Positions 1 through 7,940 of a stretch of DNA of 64,000 bases are shown in pieces. Position numbers and translations under genes: made by a program. The stretch lies in NCBI RefSeq assembly GCF_003710825.1, contig NZ_RHHQ01000022.1, forward strand, positions 1-64,000, read 5' to 3'. Below the pieces are notes generated by a model that worked only from the letters and a program-made list of their open reading frames with translations, searched no databases and was not told the DNA's origin. Position 1 is the first letter of the stretch; every line of letters begins with the position of its first letter. This DNA is from Brevibacillus fluminis. GTDB lineage: Bacteria; Bacillota; Bacilli; Brevibacillales; Brevibacillaceae.

Positions 1-20
1 CCGACTTTATCGACAGCCTG

Positions 21-48
21 AAGAGGCCGAAAGCCTCTTTTTTTCTTT
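21..48 (+). terminator. Rho-independent terminator of a gene left of the window
   Basis: A 7-bp stem (AAGAGGC / GCCTCTT) with a 5-nt loop is followed by a run of T. It ends a plus-strand transcript that enters from outside the window. The gene it serves is not visible. Confidence 0.8.
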
Positions 49-245
49 TCTTGAAATAAAGCTGAAACATTCATCCGAGTTGTACGTCTTACTGGAAGAA
101 TATGATTTTCGAGGAGCTGGCAGGAAGCAAGAGACAAAAAAGGATAAAAATTGCGCAATTATACCACAGTTCACTATTTTATGGTAAACTGGACACGATC
201 ATTTCTTTGAATTAGATTTGAAAAGATAAACTGTAGGAGGTACCT

Positions 246-2417
246 ATGAAAAAGCAAACCAAATTGATACCGTTGGCAATGGTAGCAGTATTGGCTACAT
301 CACCGTTCTTAACGGCCGTGCCGAAAGCATATGCACTTACATTTGATGGCATCGATGCTACTGATTACGGAACTGACGAAGATGCGGACTATAGCTTCGA
401 TGTTAATATCGGCAGCAAGCTGTCCAAAGGCGATCAGATTACAATTAAATTCGACGATGAGTTCACATTGAATGAAGATGGCGATGAGAATGACATCACT
501 GTCGACGGATATGCCCCGAAAAAAGTGGAAATCGATGACGACAACAAAGAGATCGTTATTACCTTAAACAAAGATGTATCGAAAGGCGATATCACTATTG
601 ATGTCGATGACATCATCACCAATCCAGAAGATGCAGCTAGCTATACTATCAAAATCGAAACGGATAACGAATCAGCCAAATCGAAAACCGTTAAAATTAA
701 AGACAGTTCCAGCAGCAGCGGCGGCAAAAGCAGCAGCAAATCGTTCGACCTTTCGGTTTCCGGAAAATACACCGAGGATAAAACCAAAATCACATTGGGC
801 GAATTCACATTGAGTGACAAACTCGTCGATGGCGATTACGTTTATGTAACATTCCCGACCGATGACATGCTGCCGAGCAGCATCGATGAAAGCGATGTAG
901 AAATCAACGGGGAAGAACCAAAATCCGTTTCCGTTGTGAAAAGCAGCAATCAAGTAAAAATCCAAGTTCCAAAAAAAGCGGCAAGCACAAAAGATTTGGA
1001 AATCGTCTTCTATGATTCCGCCAAAATCACTCTGCCATCGAAAGCAAAAAGCAGCTACTATATCAAAGTGAAATACAAAAGCACTACATACGAGTCGAAA
1101 AGTTTTGAAGTGAAAAGCGGTTCTGGCAGCAGTAGCGGAAGCAGCTCCAGCAGCTCTGATTTTACTGTGAAGCTGGCTGACAACAGTCCTGGCGCTCGTT
1201 CCAGCTACAATATTTCCCTAGATTTGGGGAAAGAGAAATTGTCGTCCGGCGGATCGATCGAGATCGAATTCCCTTCGGCAGATATGATCCCACCGATTAT
1301 GTCCGCTTCAAGCGTGATGATAAACGGTGACAAAGTAAGCTCGGTTACTTCGTACGGCAGCAAACTGTACTTGAAAACAGCATCCAGCTTCAAATCGTCG
1401 AGCACCGTCAATATCATTTTTGATTACGATGCATACATCAGTAACCCAAAAATGCCAGGATCCGATTATGTATTGGTTGCAAGAACAGGCAGCAAAAACA
1501 TCAAATCAGAAAAATTCTCGATTTCCGGCAGCGTTGTAACTGACCCAACAACACCAACAACGCCAACCACTCCGACGACGCCAACCACGCCAGTTGTGGC
1601 AAACAACAGCACAGCAACGATTGGGTTGACGAAATCGGCGTTGAACACAACGACAGGCATCAACATCGGTATCAAAGCATTCGGATTGCCGGTTGCAGCG
1701 AACACCGATTTTATCGAAGTGGTGTTGCCGGTCGGGTTCCGTGTTCCAACCATCATGAATGCCGCAGCGGTGAAAGTAAATGGGGTACAACCAAGCTATG
1801 TCGCTACACGCGGCCAAAACCTGCTGATTTATCCAGCGCAAAACTTGCCGGTAAATGCGCCGGTATCGCTGCTGATCGCAGAGAGCGCAGGCATTGCGAA
1901 CCCGGCGACTAAGAACGTTTACAGCATCGGTGTCTATACATCGAAAGAGAAAAATCTGCTGTTCGCTCGTCCGGTAAGCGTGGGTGGCGCTGTGATTCCT
2001 CCAACGCAACAGCCGCAAACCCAACAACCGCAGCTGCCTAGTACAATCCCGGCAACCGCTGCTCGGGTGAAGTTAGACGTAGCAGCGTTCACACTGAACA
2101 ATAAAACCTATCCATTGTCTGTCGCACCATACACACTGAACGGTAACACTCTGGTTCCAGCTCAATTTTTCAAAGAAGCACTCTCGTTGACCACTCAGTG
2201 GAACAATACGACTTGCGCAATCATCAGCGGAACGACTGTGATCAAATTCACGATCGGTTCCAACAAAGCGAAAGTGGGAAGCACGGAAGTAACCTTGCCT
2301 GTAGCTGTACAGCTGAAAAACGGCATGCCGATGTTGCCAATTCGTATGATTGCGGACAATTTGAAATACAAAACCGGTTGGGATACTGCAACCAACAGCG
2401 TGTACATTTACAAATAA
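246..2417 (+). CDS. Secreted multi-module surface protein with C-terminal copper amine oxidase-like N domain
   Basis: This is a 723-residue exported protein. It has a signal peptide at about residues 1-31 (KKQTK, a hydrophobic core, then AYA). Four related beta-rich modules of 110-135 residues follow, at about 32-150, 167-296, 306-430 and 455-590. Each shares a pattern in which a VNG- or ING-like turn is followed by a proline, a strand, and then an NP..Y.I motif near its end. The modules are separated by Ser/Gly-rich linkers and a PTT-repeat linker (about 435-450). The last about 115 residues resemble the copper amine oxidase N-terminal domain (PF07833) found at the ends of many Bacillales exported proteins, which is probably a structural or wall-associated module rather than an oxidase. 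Module 1 is strongly acidic and could bind cations (inference). The start is the ATG behind a strong GTAGGAGG ribosome-binding site. The gene is monocistronic between terminators. The precise role is unknown. Confidence 0.85.
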   Translation: MKKQTKLIPLAMVAVLATSPFLTAVPKAYALTFDGIDATDYGTDEDADYSFDVNIGSKLSKGDQITIKFDDEFTLNEDGDENDITVDGYAPKKVEIDDDNKEIVITLNKDVSKGDITIDVDDIITNPEDAASYTIKIETDNESAKSKTVKIKDSSSSSGGKSSSKSFDLSVSGKYTEDKTKITLGEFTLSDKLVDGDYVYVTFPTDDMLPSSIDESDVEINGEEPKSVSVVKSSNQVKIQVPKKAASTKDLEIVFYDSAKITLPSKAKSSYYIKVKYKSTTYESKSFEVKSGSGSSSGSSSSSSDFTVKLADNSPGARSSYNISLDLGKEKLSSGGSIEIEFPSADMIPPIMSASSVMINGDKVSSVTSYGSKLYLKTASSFKSSSTVNIIFDYDAYISNPKMPGSDYVLVARTGSKNIKSEKFSISGSVVTDPTTPTTPTTPTTPTTPVVANNSTATIGLTKSALNTTTGINIGIKAFGLPVAANTDFIEVVLPVGFRVPTIMNAAAVKVNGVQPSYVATRGQNLLIYPAQNLPVNAPVSLLIAESAGIANPATKNVYSIGVYTSKEKNLLFARPVSVGGAVIPPTQQPQTQQPQLPSTIPATAARVKLDVAAFTLNNKTYPLSVAPYTLNGNTLVPAQFFKEALSLTTQWNNTTCAIISGTTVIKFTIGSNKAKVGSTEVTLPVAVQLKNGMPMLPIRMIADNLKYKTGWDTATNSVYIYK

Positions 2418-2428
2418 GAAGCAAACGG

Positions 2429-2460
2429 CTCCCTGACCAATGTCAGGGAGTTTTCTTTAT
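2429..2460 (+). terminator. Terminator of the surface-protein gene
   Basis: A perfect 9-bp stem (CTCCCTGAC / GTCAGGGAG) with a 4-nt loop is followed by TTTTCTTT, 11 nt after the stop codon. Confidence 0.9.
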
Positions 2461-2651
2461 TCATGGCGGCCGGTGCCTCCGGGCAAATTGGCTGATCAAG
2501 CCTATTCAAGTACGCGCGAGAGCGTGACGCTATGCTACAATGACAGAAGATGTGAAAAGGAACCGAAATTCTTCTAATCATACCAAGTACAGCGGATGAG
2601 AACCGCAAAGAATGTGGATGGATGGAAGGGACACCATAAGGGGGAAAATTC

Positions 2652-3104
2652 ATGGACCAGACAAACAGCGTCATTCAATCGCCAAACAAGATCGCGCATA
2701 TCGGTATCGCGGTGAACAGCATTGAAGCAACATTACCTTTTTATACGCAGCATTTGGGGCTGCAGCTTGTCGGAATGGAAGTAGTGGCGAGCGAGCAGGT
2801 GCGAGTAGCATTTTTGGCAATTGGCGAATCGCGCTTTGAACTTTTAGAGCCGACGAGCGAGGAGAGCCCGATTGCAAAATTCATCGCCAAGCGGGGAGAA
2901 GGGATCCATCACATTGCCCTTGATGTGGATGACGTTGCCGAGCGGCTTGCGAAGCTGAAGGCGGATGGCGTAGCTCTTTTGAACGAACAGCCAAAAGCAG
3001 GCGCGCATGGGGCGCAAATCGGATTTTTACATCCGAAAGCTGCACAGGGCGTTTTGTATGAGCTGTGCCAGTATCCGAAGGGGAACGAGGAGGAATCGCA
3101 TTGA
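2652..3104 (+). CDS. mce: Methylmalonyl-CoA epimerase
   Basis: The 150-residue protein belongs to the vicinal oxygen chelate (glyoxalase/VOC) fold. It interconverts (R)- and (S)-methylmalonyl-CoA in the propionyl-CoA to succinyl-CoA route. The metal-binding residues of the family are visible: a His in the first strand (IAHIGIAV), a second in GIHHIALDV, and a Glu near the end (VLYELCQ). The length is normal for the family. A GGGGGAAA element precedes the ATG. The stop codon overlaps the TTG start of the carboxyltransferase gene, so the two are translationally coupled, as in the B. subtilis yqjC-yqjD pair. No mutase gene is in the window. Confidence 0.93.
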   Translation: MDQTNSVIQSPNKIAHIGIAVNSIEATLPFYTQHLGLQLVGMEVVASEQVRVAFLAIGESRFELLEPTSEESPIAKFIAKRGEGIHHIALDVDDVAERLAKLKADGVALLNEQPKAGAHGAQIGFLHPKAAQGVLYELCQYPKGNEEESH

Positions 3105-4657
3105 GCGATCAGATGTACCAAAAAATAGACGAGATGTACGAGCGAAAACGCAAGGTGGAGCTCGGCGGCGGGGACAATCGTATCGATGCGCAGCATAAGC
3201 GGGGGAAATTGACCGCTCGCGAGCGGCTCGACATTTTGCTTGACCGCCACAGCTTTGTGGAATTGCAGCCGTTCGTTAAACATCGTGCGACCAATTTTGG
3301 CATGGATAAACTGGAAGCGCCTGGTGAGGGTGTCGTGACCGGCTATGGTACCATCAACGGCAGGCTCGTGTATGTGTTTGCGCAAGATTTTACCGTGTTC
3401 GGCGGCGCGCTCGGGGAGATGCATGCCAAGAAGATAACCAACATCATGGATTTGGCAGCAAAAAACGGTGCACCTGTTATCGGTCTGAATGATTCGGGCG
3501 GCGCGCGGATTCAAGAAGGGGTCGTTTCACTTGATGGCTATGGGCATATCTTTTACCGAAATGCCATCTATTCCGGAGTAGTCCCGCAAATCTCCGTCAT
3601 TCTCGGCCCGTGTGCGGGTGGAGCAGTCTATTCTCCCGCCATTACCGATTTCGTCTTCATGGTCGAAAAAACGTCCCAAATGTTCATTACCGGCCCGAAG
3701 GTGATCGAGACGGTGACGGGTGAGAAAATTTCCAGTGAAGATTTGGGCGGGGCGGGCGTACATTCGTCTGTTAGCGGCGTTGCCCACTTTACGGCTCCGA
3801 GAGAAGAAGAGGTGCTCGACGAAGTCCGCCGTTTGCTCGGTTTTTTGCCGCAAAGCCACAAGGAAGAAACGCCGCGTGTTCCGTATCATGGCGAGCCGGG
3901 CGATTGGCTAGAAGACATTCTGGATGCCGTCCCCACCGCTGCAACAAAGGTATATGACGTCAAAAAAGTACTGCAAATGATTGTGGACCACTATGATTTT
4001 TTGGAGGTGCAGCCGAATTTTGCGCGAAATATCGTTGTCGGTTTTGGTCGCATCGATGGGCAAAGCGTCGGCTTTATCGCAAACCAGCCAAAGGTAATGG
4101 CAGGCGGCTTGGATATCGATTCGTCCGACAAGCTGGCTCGGTTCATCCGCACATGTGACGCGTTCAATATTCCGTTGGTTACATTCGTCGACGTTACAGG
4201 CTTCTTCCCCGGGATCAATCAGGAGCACGGGGGAATTATCAGGCACGGTGCCAAAATTTTGTACGCCTATTCAGAGGCTACCGTTCCGAAAATCACGGTG
4301 ATCACCCGCAAGGCATACGGTGGTGCCTACGTCGCGCTCAATTCGAAAGCGATCGGCGCGGATGTCGTCTATGCGTGGCCGAACGCAGAAATTGCCGTCA
4401 TGGGGCCAGAGGGAGCAGCACAGATCATTTTTGCCAAGGAGATTGAACAAAGCGACGATCCGGCGGCGACCCGTCAAGCTAAAATCGCCGAATATCGCAG
4501 TGCATTCGCCAATCCGTATGTAGCTGCTGAAAACGGAATGGTCGATGATGTGATTGACCCGCGTGAAACCCGCAAATATTTGAAAAGCTCGCTCGCGATG
4601 CTGAAAAACAAGGAAGAGCACCGTCCGCGGAAAAAACACGGCAACATCCCGCTGTAA
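3101..4657 (+). CDS. yqjD: Acyl-CoA (propionyl/methylmalonyl-CoA) carboxyltransferase subunit
   Basis: This 518-residue carboxyltransferase is of the PccB/MmdA family. It transfers carboxyl groups between biotin and propionyl-CoA or a related acyl-CoA. It has the two-lobed crotonase-like fold with oxyanion-hole glycines (SGGARIQEG, GPCAGGAVYSP in the first lobe; DVTGFFPG, KAYGGAYVAL in the second). I place the start at TTG 3101, because GAGGAGG lies 7 nt upstream; a longer reading frame from 3065 would only repeat the end of mce. ATG 3113 is an alternative. Pairing with the epimerase points to propionate, odd-chain or branched-chain catabolism. The biotin carboxylase and biotin-carrier subunits must be encoded elsewhere, or the enzyme may be part of a sodium-pumping decarboxylase (less likely, as no decarboxylase subunits are nearby). 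Confidence 0.93.
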   Translation: MSDQMYQKIDEMYERKRKVELGGGDNRIDAQHKRGKLTARERLDILLDRHSFVELQPFVKHRATNFGMDKLEAPGEGVVTGYGTINGRLVYVFAQDFTVFGGALGEMHAKKITNIMDLAAKNGAPVIGLNDSGGARIQEGVVSLDGYGHIFYRNAIYSGVVPQISVILGPCAGGAVYSPAITDFVFMVEKTSQMFITGPKVIETVTGEKISSEDLGGAGVHSSVSGVAHFTAPREEEVLDEVRRLLGFLPQSHKEETPRVPYHGEPGDWLEDILDAVPTAATKVYDVKKVLQMIVDHYDFLEVQPNFARNIVVGFGRIDGQSVGFIANQPKVMAGGLDIDSSDKLARFIRTCDAFNIPLVTFVDVTGFFPGINQEHGGIIRHGAKILYAYSEATVPKITVITRKAYGGAYVALNSKAIGADVVYAWPNAEIAVMGPEGAAQIIFAKEIEQSDDPAATRQAKIAEYRSAFANPYVAAENGMVDDVIDPRETRKYLKSSLAMLKNKEEHRPRKKHGNIPL

Positions 4658-4686
4658 CCCACGGACAAATTTCGGGTTGGAAGGGG

Positions 4687-4715
4687 TTGGTGAAAGCTCT
4701 TCCATGCGTTATACT
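4687..4715 (+). promoter_or_regulatory. Probable SigA promoter of the tripeptidase gene
   Basis: TTGGTG and TATACT are separated by exactly 17 bp. The expected start of transcription is near 4722, between this site and the GTG start at 4765, so translation does not begin upstream of the promoter. Confidence 0.6.
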
Positions 4716-4735
4716 GATACCATTACATAATAGTA

Positions 4736-4751
4736 GTAAAAATATTTTTAC
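4736..4751. repeat. Perfect 16-bp palindrome in the tripeptidase leader
   Basis: GTAAAAATATTTTTAC is its own reverse complement. It sits between the predicted transcription start and the ribosome-binding site, in a position suited to an operator. No matching regulator was identified. Confidence 0.6.
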
Positions 4752-4764
4752 AGGAGGGTTTATC

Positions 4765-5880
4765 GTGATCAATCAAGAACGGTTGCTCAATGAGTTCCTT
4801 GAATTGGTTCAAATCGATAGTGAAACGAAGAATGAAGGCAACATCGCCAAAGTGCTGACGGAAAAGCTGACAGCTCTTGGCCTCACCGTCGAACAAGACG
4901 ATGCTGGCGAGAAAACAGGTCATGGTGCAGGCAACTTGTTCGCTACCCTGAAAGGTAATGCAAAAGGCCCGCGACTGTTGTTCAGCAGCCATATGGACAC
5001 AGTGGTACCGGGTATCGGCGTAAAGCCGTCTGTGAAGGACGGGTATGTGTACTCGGACGGTACTACCATTTTGGGCGCGGATGATAAAGCGGGAATTTCC
5101 GCTATTTTTGAAGCGCTCCGCGTCATCCAGGAGCAAAAACTGCCGCACCCGGATATCCAAGTCGTGATTACGACCGGGGAAGAGTCGGGTCTCGTCGGGT
5201 CGCGCCATATGGATGAGAGCAAGCTTGCAGCAGACCTCGGTTTCATCCTCGATTCCAACGGTAAGGTTGGTGAGGTAATTGTTGCAGGTGCGGGACAATA
5301 TCGCATTTACACCAAACTATACGGGAAAGCAGCTCATGCTGGTGTAAATCCGGAAGATGGCGTCAGTGCGATCACGGTTGCTAGCAAGGCGATCTCCCGC
5401 ATGCCGCTGGGCCGTCTGGATGAAGACACAACGGCAAACGTCGGCCGCTTTGAGGGCGGACGAGCGTTCAACATCGTGACCGATTATGTGGAAGTATGGT
5501 CGGAAGCACGAAGCATGGTCATGGATAAGCTGGAAGCACAGGTGAAAAAAATGTCGGACGCGTTCGAATCCGCTGCAGCCGAAATGGGCGCAAAATGCGA
5601 AAACGATGTCCGCTTCATGTACCATGGCTATAAATTCAGCCAAGACACGCCTGTCGTGCAAAAAGCGGCAGCTGCACTGAAACGAATCGGGCGCGAGCCG
5701 TTCTACGAAAAGAGTGGTGGCGGCAGCGACGGGAACGTCTTCAATGGTTTGGGGGTTCCATCCGTGAACCTGGGGATTGGTTATGAGGAAATCCATACAA
5801 CAAACGAGCGCATGCCGATCGAGGAATTGAACAAAGCCGCTGAACTGGTTGTAGCGATTGTAGCGGAATGCGTGGAATAA
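4765..5880 (+). CDS. yqjE: M20 family tripeptidase-like metallopeptidase (PepT/YqjE type)
   Basis: This is a 371-residue cytosolic dizinc peptidase of the M20 family. Metal and catalytic residues are visible in order: His-Asp in SSHMDTV, Asp in LGADDKAG, Glu-Glu in TTGEESGL, Asp in ILDSNG, and a C-terminal His in EEIHTTNERM. The dimerisation lid lies between about residues 180 and 290. GTG 4765 is chosen as start because CAGGAGGG lies 7 nt upstream and a good promoter occupies 4687-4715. The order epimerase, carboxyltransferase, M20 peptidase matches B. subtilis yqjC-yqjD-yqjE, although here the peptidase has its own promoter. The family usually cleaves N-terminal residues from tripeptides; the substrate here is not shown. 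Confidence 0.92.
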   Translation: MINQERLLNEFLELVQIDSETKNEGNIAKVLTEKLTALGLTVEQDDAGEKTGHGAGNLFATLKGNAKGPRLLFSSHMDTVVPGIGVKPSVKDGYVYSDGTTILGADDKAGISAIFEALRVIQEQKLPHPDIQVVITTGEESGLVGSRHMDESKLAADLGFILDSNGKVGEVIVAGAGQYRIYTKLYGKAAHAGVNPEDGVSAITVASKAISRMPLGRLDEDTTANVGRFEGGRAFNIVTDYVEVWSEARSMVMDKLEAQVKKMSDAFESAAAEMGAKCENDVRFMYHGYKFSQDTPVVQKAAAALKRIGREPFYEKSGGGSDGNVFNGLGVPSVNLGIGYEEIHTTNERMPIEELNKAAELVVAIVAECVE

Positions 5881-5887
5881 GCTTGTC

Positions 5888-5927
5888 AAAACAGCCGTCG
5901 GGTCAGAACTTGGCGGCTGTTTTTTGT
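5888..5927 (+). terminator. Terminator after the tripeptidase gene
   Basis: AAAACAGCCG and CGGCTGTTTT form a long stem over a 17-nt loop and run into six or more T. Confidence 0.85.
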
Positions 5928-5934
5928 ACAGATA

Positions 5935-5952
5935 AGAATTGATACCAATTCT
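5935..5952. repeat. Inverted repeat upstream of the DUF3866 gene
   Basis: AGAATTG and CAATTCT are perfect 7-bp arms around ATAC. It lies about 50 nt before the start codon and just after the preceding terminator, so it may be an operator of the DUF3866 gene. The binding factor is unknown. Confidence 0.5.
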
Positions 5953-5999
5953 AGCCACATCGACCATCGCATAGCATGGTGAAGAATGGGGGAGATGGC

Positions 6000-7205
6000 A
6001 TGCAGCGACTGACGCAGGCAACCGTAATCGGAATCGTGGAAGAGCGTACTGCACTGCAAATTGTCAGTGTGGAGCTAAACGAGAATAGGGAAATTGGCCA
6101 GGCGTTATACTACGCGGCAGGAGCGATGCCGTGCCGGGTTGGGGATCAGGTTCTGGTCAATACGACAGCGGTTCGCCAAGGGCTGGGCACAGGCGGCTAC
6201 CATTTCATCGTATCCAAGGTGGGGGCAGAGGAGGCGGATTACCTGCCGAATGCATGGGGGCACATTGTAAAAATGCGTTATTCACCTTTGCAATTGACGG
6301 TTCCTGCTGTAGAGGAAGAGGAGAGTCCGCACCATTCGTTGTTTCTGGAGCGGGCAACTGAGACGCTCCAGCATGTTCCCGTCGTGATTGGAGAGTTGCA
6401 TAGTCTGCTGCCTATCATTTGTCTAGCTATTCACAACATGGAGCATCAGCAATCACGGCCGTTACGTGTCGCTTTCGTCATGCCGGATGGCGCATCGCTT
6501 CCCATCGCGATCAGTCGACATGTCCATCAGCTACGTGAACAAGGCATGCTTGTAGCAACGGTTACGACAGGTCAGGCGTGGGGAGGCGATCTGGAGGCAA
6601 TCAACATATATACCGGTTTGCTGGCAGCGAGGCACGTAGCGCAAGCAGATGTGATCGTATGCTTGCTCGGGCCCGGGGTGGCCGGTACAGCAACGCGGCT
6701 TGGCTTTTCCGGCATGCAGCTCGTCGAGGTTATGCATGCAGCGGCGACGCTTGGGGGCGTACCGCTTGTTGTTCCGCGAATCAGCTTTTCCGATCAGCGC
6801 GACCGTCATGTTGGCATCAGCCACCATACGATTACTATGCTATCCCGCCATTTGCTGCTACCCGTCGTGCTGCCGTTACCAGTGTTTTCCGACTCATTTC
6901 AGTCGAGCTGGGTAGAACAGCAGCTGTACCTTGAAGGAATTCTGAGACGGCATGCAGTTGTCAGGAAAAAAGCGCCGGATGTTGACGCATTGCTGCAGCT
7001 GCAAGAACGATATCCTTTACTAATCGAAACGATGGGGCGCGGCATTGCGGTGGACCCGACGCCATTCCAAGCCGCCTATTGCGCCGCGAGTTGTGCAGCT
7101 CGATTGGGAGAGGCTATTGCTAGTGGAGATGCTTCTCTTGCGTCTGATTTGCCGCCAGAAGCTCTTGTACCGTATTATGCCGACTGGCTAAATCGCGCAA
7201 TGTAG
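6000..7205 (+). CDS. DUF3866 family protein
   Basis: This 401-residue protein matches the DUF3866 family of Firmicutes and Actinobacteria in length and layout. An N-terminal beta-rich part (about 1-100) contains a small-domain-like segment, and a larger alpha/beta part follows with glycine-rich turns (LLGPGVAGTATRLGF, about residue 220-235). No signal peptide or membrane segment is seen, so it should be cytosolic. The ATG at 6000 follows GGGGGAG at 6-nt spacing. A transcript separate from the upstream gene is expected because of the terminator at 5888. Its 3' end is overlapped antisense by the small minus-strand gene at 7120-7266. The function of the family is not established, and I do not assign one. 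Confidence 0.8.
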   Translation: MQRLTQATVIGIVEERTALQIVSVELNENREIGQALYYAAGAMPCRVGDQVLVNTTAVRQGLGTGGYHFIVSKVGAEEADYLPNAWGHIVKMRYSPLQLTVPAVEEEESPHHSLFLERATETLQHVPVVIGELHSLLPIICLAIHNMEHQQSRPLRVAFVMPDGASLPIAISRHVHQLREQGMLVATVTTGQAWGGDLEAINIYTGLLAARHVAQADVIVCLLGPGVAGTATRLGFSGMQLVEVMHAAATLGGVPLVVPRISFSDQRDRHVGISHHTITMLSRHLLLPVVLPLPVFSDSFQSSWVEQQLYLEGILRRHAVVRKKAPDVDALLQLQERYPLLIETMGRGIAVDPTPFQAAYCAASCAARLGEAIASGDASLASDLPPEALVPYYADWLNRAM

Positions 7206-7266
7206 CCCGAATCTCTTTTGCTTTTCCTACCAAACGCAATTGATTGGAGGTGATTTCCATTTTCAT
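7120..7266 (-). CDS. mciZ: MciZ-like FtsZ inhibitor peptide
   Basis: This is a 48-residue minus-strand frame, divergent from nudF. Its central LVGKAKEIRATLRDL segment closely follows, from memory, the VGKAWEIRAKLKEY core of B. subtilis MciZ, the 40-residue mother-cell peptide that caps FtsZ filaments and blocks Z-ring assembly after asymmetric division. A good ribosome-binding site (AAAGGAG) lies 8 nt before the ATG; a second ATG two codons in is the alternative start. As I recall, B. subtilis mciZ is also next to nudF. The last 86 nt overlap the end of the DUF3866 gene antisense. In B. subtilis the gene is SigE-controlled; I could not find a convincing SigE pair here. The frame is too short for most gene callers. 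Confidence 0.78.
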   Translation of the reverse strand: MKMEITSNQLRLVGKAKEIRATLRDLASRHNTVQELLAANQTQEKHLH

Positions 7267-7284
7267 TGATATCGCTCCTTTACG

Positions 7285-7310
7285 CCGACGTGGACGTCGG
7301 ACAAGCTTGT
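7285..7310. repeat. Two adjacent palindromes in the mciZ-nudF divergent region
   Basis: CCGACGT GG ACGTCGG (7285-7300) is a 16-bp inverted repeat. It directly abuts the perfect palindrome ACAAGCTTGT (7301-7310). They lie between the two divergent genes, so they could be operator half-sites or, in the mciZ transcript, a hairpin just ahead of its ribosome-binding site. Confidence 0.5.
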
Positions 7311-7336
7311 CTTAGTGCTACGATATGAGATAAGGT
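7307..7336 (+). promoter_or_regulatory. Possible SigA promoter of nudF
   Basis: TTGTCT and TAAGGT are separated by 18 bp, about 44 nt before the GTG start. The -10 match is only moderate. Confidence 0.35.
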
Positions 7337-7379
7337 ACACATATAGAACGACAGTGTTTGGAAAGGAGCTTGAGAAATC

Positions 7380-7940
7380 GTGAGTGAAAAAGATCCGCTC
7401 TTTGAAAAAACAATTAGTAGCCAACCGATTTATGATGGTCGCATTATCAAGGTAAAAGTAGATGAGGTCGTACTGCCAAACGGAAAGACTGCCAAACGGG
7501 AGATCGTTAATCATCAAGGAGCGGTTGCTGTGATGGCATTGACCGATGACAATAAGCTTCTCGCAGTCCGGCAATTCCGCAAACCGTTGGAGAGGTCGAT
7601 CATCGAGATACCTGCCGGCAAACTGGAGCGTGGGGAAGAGCCGATCGAATGCGCACGACGGGAGCTTTTAGAGGAGACTGGCTACACGGCGAAAGTGTTG
7701 ACACTGCTCAGCTCCTTTTATACATCACCCGGCTTTGCGGATGAAATTCTTCATCTGTTCGTAGCTACCGGATTAACCGCAGGGGAAGCCCAACCGGATG
7801 AAGATGAATTTGTGGAAGTGCTCCACCTTTCACTTGAAGAAGCGAGGCAGCTGCACGCTGCGGGGGACATCCGCGATGCCAAAACCGTCGTCGCCCTGTT
7901 CGCCTGGGAAGCCAAAATGCTCGGTTTCAACCATGTGTAA
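7380..7940 (+). CDS. nudF: ADP-ribose pyrophosphatase (Nudix hydrolase)
   Basis: This 186-residue Nudix hydrolase splits ADP-ribose into AMP and ribose 5-phosphate, limiting non-enzymatic ADP-ribosylation. The full Nudix box G-x5-E-x7-REL-x-EE-x-G is present at about residues 81-103 (GKLERGE ... RELLEETG). The N-terminal strand region (ISSQPIYDGRIIKV) is typical of the ADPRase subgroup. The start is GTG 7380 behind GGAAAGGAG. The stop overlaps the ATG of the EndoQ-like gene (ATGTGTAA), so the two are coupled. B. subtilis nudF (yqkG) sits in the same neighbourhood. Confidence 0.93.
   Translation: MSEKDPLFEKTISSQPIYDGRIIKVKVDEVVLPNGKTAKREIVNHQGAVAVMALTDDNKLLAVRQFRKPLERSIIEIPAGKLERGEEPIECARRELLEETGYTAKVLTLLSSFYTSPGFADEILHLFVATGLTAGEAQPDEDEFVEVLHLSLEEARQLHAAGDIRDAKTVVALFAWEAKMLGFNHV

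Noticed and set aside
1545..1595. Short tandem repeats resembling a repeat array
   Set aside because: They encode the PTT linker of the surface protein in frame. There are no spacers, so it is not a CRISPR.
4687..4764. N-terminal extension of the M20 peptidase
   Set aside because: Occupied by a promoter with 17-bp spacing and a palindrome. The GTG at 4765 has a strong ribosome-binding site.
7263..7574. 103-codon minus-strand frame overlapping the start of nudF
   Set aside because: It covers the nudF coding start antisense and has no credible ribosome-binding site. The neighbouring mciZ-like frame is in another register.
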